A DNA stretch of 64,000 bases from Terasakiella sp. SH-1 (GCF_004564135.1 NZ_CP038255.1:1272501-1336500), one strand, 5' to 3'; numbered from the stretch's first letter, positions 18,519 through 27,969 are shown. Made by a program: numbers and translations. The notes: generated by a model from the letters alone, not told the origin.

Positions 18519-19664
18519 ATGAAACAGATTTATGCCATTATTGTTGCGGGCGGGCGTGGAAGCCGCTTTGGCTCAGAACTGCCCAAGCAATATTGTGAGC
18601 TGGCTGGAAAGCCTGTGCTTTTCCATACGGTCCAAGCTTTTTTGTCTCATCCCCGTATATCAGGGGTGCGTGTGATTATTCATCCTGATGATTATGGGCT
18701 GTACGATTCGGCTGTGGAAGGTCTGGAACTGTTGGCTCCTGTTCATGGGGGGGCGACACGTCAGGATTCTGTTCGTCAGGGGCTTGAAAGTCTGGCTGAA
18801 CTGGAACCGGATCTGGTTTTAATCCATGATGCAGCCCGCCCATTTGTCAAGGCTGATGTCATTGACCGGGTGATTGATAAAGTTAAAGAGGGTCAAGGTG
18901 TTATACCTGCCCTGCCCGTTTCTGATACCCTTAAAAAAGAGAAGCAGGGCTTATGCGTGGGGACGGTTGATCGCTCAAACTTATGGCGGGCACAAACGCC
19001 ACAGGGCTTTTTATTTCCTGATATTTATGGGGCCCATCAAAGCCAAAAGGGATGTGAACTAACCGATGATGCTGCTGTGATGGAAGCGGTTGGCAAGCAG
19101 ATTACTTTCGTTTTGGGGCATGAAGATAACCTGAAAATTACAACCCCGGATGATATGGGGCGGGCGCAAAGGATGATGAAAATGGATCTGGAATTTCGCA
19201 ATGGCACAGGGTTTGATGTTCATCGTTTTGCCGAAGGTGATTTTGTAACCCTGTGCGGTGTTGAAGTTCCGCATACTCATGGTTTGTCGGGGCATTCAGA
19301 TGCTGATGTTGCTTTACATGCCTTAACTGATGCAATCTTAGGCGCGATTGCGCAAGGGGATATTGGAAGCCACTTCCCACCGAGTGATATGCAGTGGAAA
19401 GGTGTCTCTTCGGACCGTTTTTTGAAAAAAGCCTGTGATTTGGTTGCTGAAAAAAAGGGAACCATCTGCCACCTGGACCTGACGATTATTTGTGAACGCC
19501 CCAAGATTGGCCCGCACCGCGATGCCATGCGTCAGAAAATTGCTGAAATTGCGGGTATTTCCATTGATCGTGTCAGTGTTAAGGGGACAACGACGGAAAA
19601 ATTGGGTTTTACAGGCCGTTCTGAAGGAATAGCAGCGCAGGCCAGTGCAACCGTAAAACTTTAG
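18519..19664 (+). CDS. ispDF: Bifunctional IspD/IspF isoprenoid synthesis enzyme
   Basis: This fused enzyme does two steps of the MEP pathway: CTP-dependent cytidylylation of MEP (IspD) and cyclisation of CDP-ME-2-phosphate (IspF). Residues 1-225 hold IspD, with VAGGRGSRFGSELPKQY (CTP loop), DAARPFV and the TDDAAVME region. Residues 226-381 hold IspF, starting FRNGTGFDVHRF with metal ligands D and H, then GLSGHSDADVALHALTDA and a terminal GRSEGIAAQA. The fusion is characteristic of alpha- and epsilonproteobacteria. It has its own 210-bp upstream region and is followed by a strong stem-loop. Confidence 0.97.
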   Translation: MKQIYAIIVAGGRGSRFGSELPKQYCELAGKPVLFHTVQAFLSHPRISGVRVIIHPDDYGLYDSAVEGLELLAPVHGGATRQDSVRQGLESLAELEPDLVLIHDAARPFVKADVIDRVIDKVKEGQGVIPALPVSDTLKKEKQGLCVGTVDRSNLWRAQTPQGFLFPDIYGAHQSQKGCELTDDAAVMEAVGKQITFVLGHEDNLKITTPDDMGRAQRMMKMDLEFRNGTGFDVHRFAEGDFVTLCGVEVPHTHGLSGHSDADVALHALTDAILGAIAQGDIGSHFPPSDMQWKGVSSDRFLKKACDLVAEKKGTICHLDLTIICERPKIGPHRDAMRQKIAEIAGISIDRVSVKGTTTEKLGFTGRSEGIAAQASATVKL

Positions 19665-19690
19665 AAAAATATAACGGGTGCGAAATAGAC

Positions 19691-19725
19691 AGGACTGAAA
19701 ATATTCCCGTTTTCAGTCCTTTTTC
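19691..19725 (+). terminator. Rho-independent terminator after ispDF
   Basis: AGGACTGAAAA (19691-19701) pairs perfectly with TTTTCAGTCCT (19710-19720), followed by TTTT. The right arm contains the cutA stop codon on the other strand, so the hairpin is shared by two convergent genes. Confidence 0.85.
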
Positions 19726-20036
19726 AGGGTCTGTTCGGCAATCCATTTGAGGTAATCCGGATTGCCTTTTTCAATGGGGAGAGAGACCACGCAGGGACAG
19801 TCATAGCTATGAAGCTCCCCTATCCTTTCGATGGCTCGATCAACATGAGTTGGTGTGGTCTTGGCAAAAAAAGCCGTTTCCGAATCATCTTGGACGGCAT
19901 CATTCCACCAGTATAAGGACTGGATGGCTGGCAGGATATTAACGCAGGCGACCAGGCGTTCTTTGATCAATTGTTGGGCGATTGCGCGTGCTTCGCTCTG
20001 ATCGCTACAGGTCACATATAGGGTAACGGCTTTCAT
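19713..20036 (-). CDS. cutA: Divalent cation tolerance protein CutA
   Basis: The 107-residue product is a small trimeric cytosolic protein implicated in copper tolerance. Family signatures are LVACVNILPAIQSLYWWND (containing the metal-ligand cysteine), ETAFFAKTT and the C-terminal HSYDCPCVVSLPI plus NPDYLKWI. Length is standard. The last codons lie within the ispDF terminator stem. It appears monocistronic. Confidence 0.95.
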   Translation of the reverse strand: MKAVTLYVTCSDQSEARAIAQQLIKERLVACVNILPAIQSLYWWNDAVQDDSETAFFAKTTPTHVDRAIERIGELHSYDCPCVVSLPIEKGNPDYLKWIAEQTLKKD

Positions 20037-20159
20037 ATGAGGTCTCCTCTATCTCAGGCACGCTGCCCTCTGTTTCAAGGGCGGTATGTATAAAGCTTGG
20101 ACAAAATGCCCTTTCGCAGTACCATAAGCTATCCTTGACGTTTGCAAAATGAGATTGCC

Positions 20160-20423
20160 ATGACAAAGGACAAAATGGAAAGCACTGGACAGTATGATGG
20201 CGAAAAACCATCACAGACACAACGGAAATGGTTGTCTCGTGGACTGAAGCAGGCTGGAGGCAAGCTGCCGCTGTTTGATGAATTTGGACAACAGGTCAAT
20301 CCACAAACCGTCAAAAGCTGTATCCGAAATGGTTGGGCCGAACCATGGTTTACAAATCCGCTCAAACCTGATTGGCTGGTTTGTAAGTTAACAGACTTGG
20401 GCCGAAAAATTCTGGAGGCTTAG
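20160..20423 (+). CDS. Conserved hypothetical protein, possible winged-helix
   Basis: The 87-residue product starts MTKDKMESTGQ; a TTG six codons upstream is an alternative. After a polar leader, the body WLSRGLKQAGGKLPLFDEFG and CIRNGWAEPWFTNPLKPDW, ending VCKLTDLGRKIL, reads like a short winged-helix fold: a helix, a turn and the 'K-L-T-x-x-G-R' wing seen in many small regulators. No function is known to me. TTGACG about 20 bp upstream may be a -35 element. It stands alone between cutA and the ferredoxin gene. Confidence 0.7.
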   Translation: MTKDKMESTGQYDGEKPSQTQRKWLSRGLKQAGGKLPLFDEFGQQVNPQTVKSCIRNGWAEPWFTNPLKPDWLVCKLTDLGRKILEA

Positions 20424-20662
20424 TTCTGGTCTTTTTGTGTGAAAGAAAATAAATTCACATGGTAAATATGTTTAATTTCTGAGGTTTTCATTAATACGAC
20501 TGCGATTCATTTTTCTTCTCTAAAAATGCCTTGCAACTGCAATTGAAGTTTTTTAGATAAAATTTGTAGGATTTTGTGTGTTGAGAAATCAAAAGAGGTT
20601 GATTACTTAACTGCATGTGTAGATTTTAAGCTGGGTATCGTTTAGTCAAGGGTGCTAGTATA

Positions 20663-20932
20663 TTGAAAAAACTATATATTTGTACAAACGTGAGAGTGGG
20701 GGGCCGCCCTTCTTGCGCGTTGCGGGGAAGTAAGGAAACGTTACTTCTCCTAAGGCAAGAACTGGCCCTGCGTCATCTCGATATTGCAGTTGAAGAAATT
20801 GTATGTCTTGGTCAATGTGACCACGGCCCTGCCCTGCGCCTTGCCCCTGGCGGTGCTTTTCATTTAGGCGCAACGCCGGATAAAATACAGGAGATTGCCG
20901 ACTGGCTGGAGAATGAGTTAGCAAAAGAGTGA
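20663..20932 (+). CDS. Thioredoxin-like [2Fe-2S] ferredoxin
   Basis: The 89-residue product has four cysteines in the pattern of thioredoxin-fold [2Fe-2S] proteins: YICTNVR (Cys7), PSCALRG (Cys18), and CLGQCDHGPALRLAPGG (Cys48 and Cys52). The CLGxCDxGPA motif is typical of small ferredoxins annotated (2Fe-2S) ferredoxin domain or DUF1636-like. It may transfer electrons or act in metal handling. About 240 bp of AT-rich DNA precedes it and shows no other gene. Confidence 0.75.
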   Translation: MKKLYICTNVRVGGRPSCALRGSKETLLLLRQELALRHLDIAVEEIVCLGQCDHGPALRLAPGGAFHLGATPDKIQEIADWLENELAKE

Positions 20933-20953
20933 TAAGGTCTGGACCATGTGACG

Positions 20954-23476
20954 TCACTCTTTTTGTTTCGTTGGTATTTGGAAGTGCTTTTCAAATTCAT
21001 CTGCAGGCTTGGGTTTGGACAAGAAGTAGCCCTGAATAATAGAGCAGCCCCCTTCGCTAAGGAATTCGGCTTGCGGCTGGCTTTCAACCCCTTCTGCGAT
21101 ACTTTGCATGCCGAGGTTTTCGCTCATGGACAGGATGGTTTTAATAAGCTGGCGGTTGCCTTCGTCATTGAACATGCCATGGATGAAGCTTTGATCAATT
21201 TTGAGGTGATCCACAGGCAGGCGGCGCAGGTAGCTCAGGTTGGAATAACCTGTGCCAAAATCATCAATGGCAATGCGCACCCCAATTTGTTTCAGGGCAT
21301 GGAGATTGGATTTGACTTGCTCGGGGTTATCAATGAAGGAGCCTTCGGTGATTTCAATTTCCAGACAGCTCCCATTGAGTTCATATTGGTCCAGCAAGTC
21401 TTGCACCAGTTTGGGGAAATGATGGTTGGTAATTTGTTCTGGTGCGATATTTACCCCAATGGTCATGGCGGGATAGTCTTTGTCGCGCCATTCTTTCAGC
21501 TGTTTACACACGGTTTCCAGAACCCATGTGCCAATTTCTGAAATCAGGCCGATTTCTTCGGCAATGGGGATAAATTCTGCTGGACCGATTTTGCCAATTT
21601 CATCGTTATGCCAACGTAAGAGGGCTTCTGCGGCAATGATGTTGCCATTGGGGGCTTTGGCCTGTGGCTGGTAATAAAGTTCAAATTCATTTTTCGCAAT
21701 GGCACTGCGCAGTGCTGTTTCGATTTGTAGCTGGCGCATGCCTTGTTCCGTGAAAGACGGATTGAACAGGTTGAAGGTGCTGCGCCCTTCTGCCTTGGAA
21801 CGATACATGGCTGCATCAGCATGTTTGATAATGGTTTCCACATCTTCGCCATCTTCGGGAAAGACGCTCATGCCCAGGCTGGCGGTCACAAAAAGTGTGT
21901 GTTCCTGTACAGTAAAGGGTTTGGAGAACGCATCAATAATACGTTGGGCAACTTTGATGACTTCATCTACGCTGTCAATTTCCGGGAAAAGCAAAATAAA
22001 CTCATCCCCACCCATGCGCGCAACGGTGTCTTCACCACGGGTGCATTTTTTAAGCCGTTCAGCAGCTTCTTCCAAAATGGCATCCCCGGTATTATGGCCT
22101 AGCGTATCGTTGATCTTTTTAAAATGATCAAGGTCCACAAACATAATGGACAGCTTGCTGTCATGGCGTTTGGCGCGTTCTACAGCCATATTAAGGCGAT
22201 CTGAAAACAGGCGGCGGTTGGGCAGTTTGGTCAGTTCGTCAAAATAGGCCAGACGCTGGATTTGTTTTTCCTGATTTTTACGTTCTGTGATATCGCAGAA
22301 AATACCCGCATATTGGAAAATATCTCCAGCATCATTTTTAATGGCGGTGATGGTCAGCCATTCTGGATAGACTTCCCCATTTTTGCGACGGTTCCAGATT
22401 TCACCTTGCCAATAGCCATCTTTTTTCAGTTGTTCCCACATTTTTTGGTAGTAGCCTTTTTCATGGCGACCTGATTTTAACAAGGCTGGTGTGTGACCAA
22501 TGGCTTCTTCTGCGCTATATCCTGTGACATGGGTAAAGGTTGGGTTGACGTACGCAATTTTGCCTTCTGCATCAGCGATGATGATACCATCCAGCGATGC
22601 CTCAATAATCTTATGGGCCAGATGCAGGTTATTTTGTGAGGTGCGCAACGCCTGAGAGCGTTCTTCTAAAATGGTATTGATACGCCGGACATATTCAAAT
22701 TGCAGGCTGGAAAGAATTCCGGAAAAACTGATCAACCCGATAATATCGCCATTATGATTATGCACACCAAGATGGCGAAAGCCTGTTTTCACCAGCTGGT
22801 TGCGGGTTTCCAGCAGGTTTGCATCCTTGGAAATGGTCTTGAGAGGGCGTGAAGCCGCCTCCCCTGCGGTTTGGGGGAATTGACGTTGGGATAAAAAGCG
22901 TGTGACGTCTTTTTCCGTGATGATGCCATAACCATCTTCAAATTGTACGCAAACCGCAGCCTGTGGGGAATTGCTGATGATTTTTAAGGTATCATGCAGC
23001 GACAGGCTTTCATGCGCCATGGGGGCGGTTTGGGTGATCGTCTGTTCAACGGTTTTGACGGTCAGATAATATTCTTCGCCATGTTTCAAGATAACATCGG
23101 TCTGGGTGATGATCCCGATGGGCGTATTATCATCATTGATGACCAGAAGATGGCGAACCTTTTCTTCTTTAAAACGAACCGCAGCAGCCCCAATGGTGAC
23201 ATCTTCGCGGATGCTTTTGACCGGGAAGTTCATGAACTCACGCACAGGGCGATCAAAGATGGCCAGGTTGGAGACATCCATGCGCAGGCTGTCTTTTTCC
23301 GTCCAGATGCCAATGGGCATCCCGTTTTCTTCAACCAGAATAGAACTACAGCCATGGGCCTGCATTGTGTGGGCGCAGTGGGCAACCGTATCATCAGGGC
23401 GGCAGGTCAGCAGGTTGTGGTTTACAATCGTGCTGATAGGGTTATTGATCGGGTTCATTTCACTCTTCATTTCCAT
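20954..23476 (-). CDS. CBS-PAS-GGDEF-EAL c-di-GMP signalling protein
   Basis: The 840-residue product has no membrane segments. Up to four CBS motifs occupy residues 1-270. A PAS/PAC sensor follows (about 285-405, with DGIIIADAEGKIAYVNPTF and GYSAEEAIGHTPALLKSG). A GGDEF domain (about 420-580) has an intact GGDEF motif and an inhibitory I-site RGED five residues before it. An EAL domain (about 590-835) has EALLRW, DDFGTGYSNL and EGVES. Both catalytic halves look intact, so it could make and degrade c-di-GMP under adenylate control via CBS. An internal ATG at 23458 is an alternative start. Confidence 0.93.
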   Translation of the reverse strand: MEMKSEMNPINNPISTIVNHNLLTCRPDDTVAHCAHTMQAHGCSSILVEENGMPIGIWTEKDSLRMDVSNLAIFDRPVREFMNFPVKSIREDVTIGAAAVRFKEEKVRHLLVINDDNTPIGIITQTDVILKHGEEYYLTVKTVEQTITQTAPMAHESLSLHDTLKIISNSPQAAVCVQFEDGYGIITEKDVTRFLSQRQFPQTAGEAASRPLKTISKDANLLETRNQLVKTGFRHLGVHNHNGDIIGLISFSGILSSLQFEYVRRINTILEERSQALRTSQNNLHLAHKIIEASLDGIIIADAEGKIAYVNPTFTHVTGYSAEEAIGHTPALLKSGRHEKGYYQKMWEQLKKDGYWQGEIWNRRKNGEVYPEWLTITAIKNDAGDIFQYAGIFCDITERKNQEKQIQRLAYFDELTKLPNRRLFSDRLNMAVERAKRHDSKLSIMFVDLDHFKKINDTLGHNTGDAILEEAAERLKKCTRGEDTVARMGGDEFILLFPEIDSVDEVIKVAQRIIDAFSKPFTVQEHTLFVTASLGMSVFPEDGEDVETIIKHADAAMYRSKAEGRSTFNLFNPSFTEQGMRQLQIETALRSAIAKNEFELYYQPQAKAPNGNIIAAEALLRWHNDEIGKIGPAEFIPIAEEIGLISEIGTWVLETVCKQLKEWRDKDYPAMTIGVNIAPEQITNHHFPKLVQDLLDQYELNGSCLEIEITEGSFIDNPEQVKSNLHALKQIGVRIAIDDFGTGYSNLSYLRRLPVDHLKIDQSFIHGMFNDEGNRQLIKTILSMSENLGMQSIAEGVESQPQAEFLSEGGCSIIQGYFLSKPKPADEFEKHFQIPTKQKE

Positions 23477-23549
23477 GGCGGTTCAGGAGCCTATCATAAC
23501 CAAATGAAGAGTGAAAAGGTAGCGTTACGTATAAGTACTTATGTCTGAA

Positions 23550-24143
23550 TTACAGGACATCGCACACTTCGTCAAAGGCTGGTCGTGGTCCGCGATTGTA
23601 AAGACCTGCTTTATCCCCATACCCAATATTGCACAGGAAGTTAGACTTGAGACTGGAGTCTTTAAAAAACTCTTCATCCAGTTTCTTGTTATCAAAACCG
23701 GACATGGGGCCGCAATCTAGTCCTAAAGTGCGACATGCCATGATGAAATAGGCACCTTGCAAGGTGCTGTTTCGGGTGGCTGTTTCTTCACACAGGTCCG
23801 GTGCATTTTCAAACATGTCAGCTGCACCGGGGAAGCTTGGGAACAGGCGGGGCATGTTGGTGTAGAATGTCATGTCAGTTGCAATGATTGCCGTCGCCGG
23901 AGCAGACATTGTTTTTTCGATATTACCTTCTGACAAGCAGGCTTTCAGGCGTTCTTTGGCTTCTGGCGTTTTGATAAAAGTGATGCGCACCGGGTTGCAG
24001 TTCATACTGGTTGGTGCCCAGCGGGCCAGGTCCCAGGCTTTGTTCAGAAGGTCATCCGAGACGTCTTTGTCCTGCCACACATTATGAGTGCGGGCTTCGA
24101 GAAAGAGTTGGTTAAGGGCTGTATCATCAAGCGGTTGAGACAT
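23550..24143 (-). CDS. Nitroreductase-family protein, RutE/HadB-like
   Basis: The 197-residue FMN-dependent reductase shows FLEARTHNVW near residue 13, LARWAPTSMNCNPVRITFI (FMN contacts) near 39, GNIEKTMSAPATAIIATD and MACRTLGLDCGPMSGFD. The pattern is that of RutE, the putative malonic semialdehyde reductase of uracil degradation. No other rut gene is nearby, so a general quinone/nitro reductase role is equally possible. It is monocistronic, divergent from the methyltransferase gene. Confidence 0.85.
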   Translation of the reverse strand: MSQPLDDTALNQLFLEARTHNVWQDKDVSDDLLNKAWDLARWAPTSMNCNPVRITFIKTPEAKERLKACLSEGNIEKTMSAPATAIIATDMTFYTNMPRLFPSFPGAADMFENAPDLCEETATRNSTLQGAYFIMACRTLGLDCGPMSGFDNKKLDEEFFKDSSLKSNFLCNIGYGDKAGLYNRGPRPAFDEVCDVL

Positions 24144-24286
24144 GAGTATATTCCTGAATTAAATCTATTTTTCGAAGATAAGTCAGAGGGGGAAATTATT
24201 CAATCCCCTACCCGATTTTGTGATTGCTTTATTAGTGAAATGTAATTTTAATAAAGGTCAGATTTTATCATGTAGGATGGATCATC

Positions 24287-24967
24287 ATGCAAAAAAGAAA
24301 AAATGCCGATGTCTTGAAAGAAACCTTGGAATTGGCGGGAAAGAAAGTTCTGGATATCGGCAGTGGTGAAGGCCACCTGACTCGCATGATGGCGAAACAA
24401 GGGGCTCATGTGATCGGACTGGAATGTTCTGAGCGTCAGATGGAAAAGGCCCTGTCCTATGAGACTGTGGCAGATGAACGTTTTATGGACGGTGTGGGCC
24501 AAGACCTGCCTTTTGATGATGAAACGCAGGACATCATTGTGTTTTTCAACAGCCTGCACCATATCCCACTGGATGAACAATTTAATGCCTTGAAAGAGGC
24601 CGTGCGTGTGTTGAAAAAAGGCGGACAGATTTATATCTCAGAACCTATTGCCGAAGGCCCGCATTTTGAGCTGTTGCAGCCCATTGACGATGAAACCCAT
24701 GTGCGCGCGGTGGCTTATGACAATATCAAGCGATATGCGGAACTGGGCTTAAGCTGGGAAGCCGAAGAAATTTATAATCATCCGGTTCGTCGCAAGAGCT
24801 TCGAAGAATTGCATGATAAGTTGACAGGTCCAAACCCGGAACGTGAAAAGATTTTTGAAGACCAAGACGTGGAGCTACGCGCGGCTTTTGACCGACTTGG
24901 CGATCAAAAAGCAGACGGGCTGACTTATTTTGATCAGCCGACACGGATGAATTTATTGAAGAAGTAA
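24287..24967 (+). CDS. Class I SAM-dependent methyltransferase
   Basis: The 226-residue product has motif I KVLDIGSGEGHLTRMMA near residue 20, the acidic end of beta-2 in VIGLECSERQMEKA, QDLPFDDETQDIIVFFNSLHHI (motifs II and III) and VRVLKKGGQIYISEP. The fold is UbiE/Methyltransf_11-like and probably acts on a small molecule. The C-terminal extension after residue 140 is polar and not diagnostic. A palindromic repeat lies immediately downstream. Confidence 0.85.
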   Translation: MQKRKNADVLKETLELAGKKVLDIGSGEGHLTRMMAKQGAHVIGLECSERQMEKALSYETVADERFMDGVGQDLPFDDETQDIIVFFNSLHHIPLDEQFNALKEAVRVLKKGGQIYISEPIAEGPHFELLQPIDDETHVRAVAYDNIKRYAELGLSWEAEEIYNHPVRRKSFEELHDKLTGPNPEREKIFEDQDVELRAAFDRLGDQKADGLTYFDQPTRMNLLKK

Positions 24968-24972
24968 GAAAG

Positions 24973-25058
24973 AAACCGTCATCCCCAACTTGATTGGGGA
25001 TCCAGAAAGTCCATAAAGGTAACTGGATCCTCGTATTAAGTACGAGGATGACGGTTTT
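24973..25058. repeat. Compound palindromic repeat between convergent genes
   Basis: Outer arms AAACCGTCATCC (24973-24984) and GGATGACGGTTT (25046-25057) are inverted. Inside lie smaller palindromes: CCCCAACTTGATTGGGG, and CCTCGTATTAAGTACGAGG near 25029-25047. The core matches the repeat at 194-224. It fills the whole gap between the methyltransferase and korB ends and could fold into a cruciform or a bidirectional terminator. Confidence 0.7.
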
Positions 25059-25067
25059 ATTTGGTGA

Positions 25068-26120
25068 TCAACGGAAGCTGTTGTTGATCCCGTCCAGGGC
25101 GTGGTTGCCCGGACACAGTGTTTTTTCATCCAGGCTGTTCAACGGTGTATCCGTTGTACCAAGGAAGTCGTGCATATCACGCAAGGTTGGGTCACAATAC
25201 AGCAGACCTGTCAGGATCTCGCCTTTTGCACGGTGTTGTTCAATGGCATTGATAGCCGCAAAACGATCTTGCGGATCAAAGCCGTTGATACCCTTGTGCA
25301 GGCGCAGGATGGAACCATCATGCAGGCAGATATCCTTGCTTTCGCCTTCCGGATAAGACGTTGTGATCTCTTCTTGGGACGGCACGAAGTCTGTGATGTT
25401 GCCTTCTTCCACATGTTCACGCACGTAATCATAAGAGCGTGTAGATGTGGCGTGGTTGTTGAAGGTCACACAAGGTGACATGATGTCGATGAAAGCAAAA
25501 CCTTCGTGACAGATCGCAGCTTTCAGCAACGGCACCAGCTGTTCTTTATCACCAGAGAAAGAACGCGCAACAAATGTTGCCCCCAGTTGCAGAGCCATGG
25601 TCGGCAGGTCAATCGCCCCCCACATGATCTCTTCACCTTTTTTGGTTTTGGAACCTTTATCCGCTGTTGCCGCTGTTTGACCTTTTGTCAGGCCATAAAC
25701 ACCGTTGTTGGCAACCACATATGTCATGTTCAGGCGACGGCGCACCACATGGGCAAACTGGCCCATACCGATAGACGCTGTATCGCCATCACCGGACATG
25801 CCGATATATTTCAGGCTGCGGTTTGCCATGGACGCCCCAGTTGCCACAGACGGCATACGGCCATGAACGGTGTTAAAGCCATGAGACTTACCCAGGAAGT
25901 AAGTTGGGGCTTTGGAAGAACAGCCGATACCAGACAGTTTGGCAACTTTGTGTGGCTCGATTGACAGCTCGAAACAGGCTTGAACAAGCGCTGCACCCAC
26001 GGCATCGTGGCCACAACCCGCACATAATGTGGACAAAGACCCTTCGTAGTCACGATAGGTCAGGCCCAGTTCGTTGCGTGCCAGGTTCGGGTGATGAAAT
26101 TTGGACTTTAAGTAACTCAT
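25068..26120 (-). CDS. korB: 2-oxoglutarate (2-oxoacid):ferredoxin oxidoreductase, beta subunit
   Basis: This is the TPP-binding subunit, which decarboxylates 2-oxoglutarate to succinyl-CoA with ferredoxin as acceptor. The 350-residue product shows LCAGCGHDAVGAALVQA (Fe-S/TPP region), GIGCSSKAPTYF, GRMPSVATGA, and the TPP motif GDGDTASIGMGQFAHVVRRR with NNGVYGLTKGQ. The C-terminal part NHATSTRSYDYVREH is usual for the KorB branch. It starts 5 bp after korA and is the last gene of the operon. Confidence 0.93.
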   Translation of the reverse strand: MSYLKSKFHHPNLARNELGLTYRDYEGSLSTLCAGCGHDAVGAALVQACFELSIEPHKVAKLSGIGCSSKAPTYFLGKSHGFNTVHGRMPSVATGASMANRSLKYIGMSGDGDTASIGMGQFAHVVRRRLNMTYVVANNGVYGLTKGQTAATADKGSKTKKGEEIMWGAIDLPTMALQLGATFVARSFSGDKEQLVPLLKAAICHEGFAFIDIMSPCVTFNNHATSTRSYDYVREHVEEGNITDFVPSQEEITTSYPEGESKDICLHDGSILRLHKGINGFDPQDRFAAINAIEQHRAKGEILTGLLYCDPTLRDMHDFLGTTDTPLNSLDEKTLCPGNHALDGINNSFR

Positions 26121-26125
26121 TTTTC

Positions 26126-27967
26126 TTACCCTCTCTTCGCAGCTTTTTTCTTCGCCGGCTTGATGGCAATGTTTTTAACAATGGCTTCACTGATGAAGGA
26201 AGCTGTGATCGGCATACCGTCATAATGGGTGACTTGAACAACCTTGGCCGGATCAATTTCCAGCTCGTTGATCAAGAGCGTACGCATTTGACCGTCACGG
26301 TTTTGTTCAACAACAAAGACCTGATCATGTTTCTTGATGAAGTCATCAACAGCCTTGCCAAACGGGAAAGATTTCACACGCATACCGTCAAGGCTGTAGC
26401 CTTGATCAGCCAGCATGTCGAAAGTTTCGTCCATGGCATGGTCTGTTGTACCGTAATAGATCACTCCGACTTTAGAGCCTGCGTTGCCCGCATGCATTTC
26501 CGGCTGAGGCAGAAGTTCAGCAGCTGTTGCAAACTTCTTCTCCAGACGTTCCATGTTGCGAACGTAATCTTCGCCTTTTTCGGTGTAAACCGCATATTCA
26601 TCACGGCTTGTACCACGGGTGAAGTAGATGCCTTTTTCCGGGTGTGTGCCCGGATATGTGCGATACGGAATACCATCACCATCCACATCAAGGTAACGGC
26701 CAAACTCTTCAACTTCTTCAAGCTGTTGGGCGTTGAGAACTTTACCACGGTCATATTCGCGGCTGTCATCCCAGCTCAGTTCTTCTGTCAGGTGATCGTT
26801 CATGCCCAGATCCAGATCCGTCATCAAGATGATCGGTGTCTGTAAACGTTCAGCATAATCAAACGCATCAGCAGACATGTCGAAACATTCTTTGGGGGAT
26901 GATGGGAAAATCATCACTTGTTTCGTATCACCGTGTGAAGCATACGCGCAAGACAGGACGTCTGATTGTTGTGTACGTGTCGGCATACCTGTGGATGGGC
27001 CAGCACGTTGAACGTTCATCAGAACCACCGGAATTTCAGCGAAATAAGCCAAACCGAGGAATTCTGTCATCAACGACACACCCGGACCGGATGTGGCTGT
27101 GAAAGAACGTGCACCGTTCCAGCCGCCACCAATGGCGATACCGATCGCAGCCAGTTCGTCTTCGGCCTGCATGACGGCGAAGTTCTTTCTGCCAGATGCC
27201 GGGTCGATACGCAGGCGGTTACAGTATTTTTCGAAGTTTTCAACAACGGATGTGGACGGGGTGATCGGATACCAACCCGCAACCGTACAGCCCCCATAAA
27301 CCGCACCCAGACCACAAGCTGTGTTGCCGTCAATCAGGATGCGTGAACCAACCTGATCGGAATTTTTAACGGTGATGGACAGTGGGCATGTGAAGTTGCT
27401 TGTCGCCATCTGATAGCCGAGTTCCAAGGCATGGACGTTCGGGGCAATGAGCTTTTCCTTGCCTTTGAACTGATCTGAGATCAAGCCTTTGAGAACGTCG
27501 AAATCCATATCCAGCAGAGCTGCAAGAGCACCGATATAGATGACGTTCTTAAACAGTTGGCGCTGACGCGGGTCAGTATATTCTTTACGGCACACATCAG
27601 AAATCGGCAGGCCGAGGAAGGTAATGTCCTTGCGCAGCAGCTGCGGGTCGATTTCTTTGGTGGAATCATAAAGGAAATAACCGCCAGCCAGTACATGTTC
27701 AACATCGGCAACCATGGACTGGGCGTTCATGCCCACTACGATTTCTGCACCGCCTTCACGGCGACCAAGATAGCCTTTTTCAGAAACACGCACGTCAAAC
27801 CATGTGGGCATGCCCTGAATGTTGGACGGGAAGACGTTACGCGGACTTACCGGAACGCCCATACGGAACAAGGCTTTGGCAAACATGTTGTTGGCACTGG
27901 CAGAACCAGTTCCGTTTGTGTTGGCAAAACGAATAACAAATTCGTTTACGGAATTAATATGTTTCAT
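26126..27967 (-). CDS. korA: 2-oxoglutarate (2-oxoacid):ferredoxin oxidoreductase, alpha subunit (gamma-alpha fusion)
   Basis: The 613-residue product begins with a gamma domain (residues 1-190: VIRFANTNGTGSASANNMFA, EIVVGMNAQSM) fused to the alpha domain (about 205-600: GNTACGLGAVYGGCTVAGWY, PITPSTSVVE, ATSGPGVSLMTEF, VPVVLMNVQRAGPSTG-like segment and EQNRDGQM). This fused form is typical of KorA. It binds substrate and CoA and works with KorB in the cytosol. The lysine-rich tail KPAKKKAAKRG is unusual but short. It is sandwiched between the FAD oxidoreductase gene and korB with gaps of 2 and 5 bp. Confidence 0.93.
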   Translation of the reverse strand: MKHINSVNEFVIRFANTNGTGSASANNMFAKALFRMGVPVSPRNVFPSNIQGMPTWFDVRVSEKGYLGRREGGAEIVVGMNAQSMVADVEHVLAGGYFLYDSTKEIDPQLLRKDITFLGLPISDVCRKEYTDPRQRQLFKNVIYIGALAALLDMDFDVLKGLISDQFKGKEKLIAPNVHALELGYQMATSNFTCPLSITVKNSDQVGSRILIDGNTACGLGAVYGGCTVAGWYPITPSTSVVENFEKYCNRLRIDPASGRKNFAVMQAEDELAAIGIAIGGGWNGARSFTATSGPGVSLMTEFLGLAYFAEIPVVLMNVQRAGPSTGMPTRTQQSDVLSCAYASHGDTKQVMIFPSSPKECFDMSADAFDYAERLQTPIILMTDLDLGMNDHLTEELSWDDSREYDRGKVLNAQQLEEVEEFGRYLDVDGDGIPYRTYPGTHPEKGIYFTRGTSRDEYAVYTEKGEDYVRNMERLEKKFATAAELLPQPEMHAGNAGSKVGVIYYGTTDHAMDETFDMLADQGYSLDGMRVKSFPFGKAVDDFIKKHDQVFVVEQNRDGQMRTLLINELEIDPAKVVQVTHYDGMPITASFISEAIVKNIAIKPAKKKAAKRG

Positions 27968-27969
27968 CG

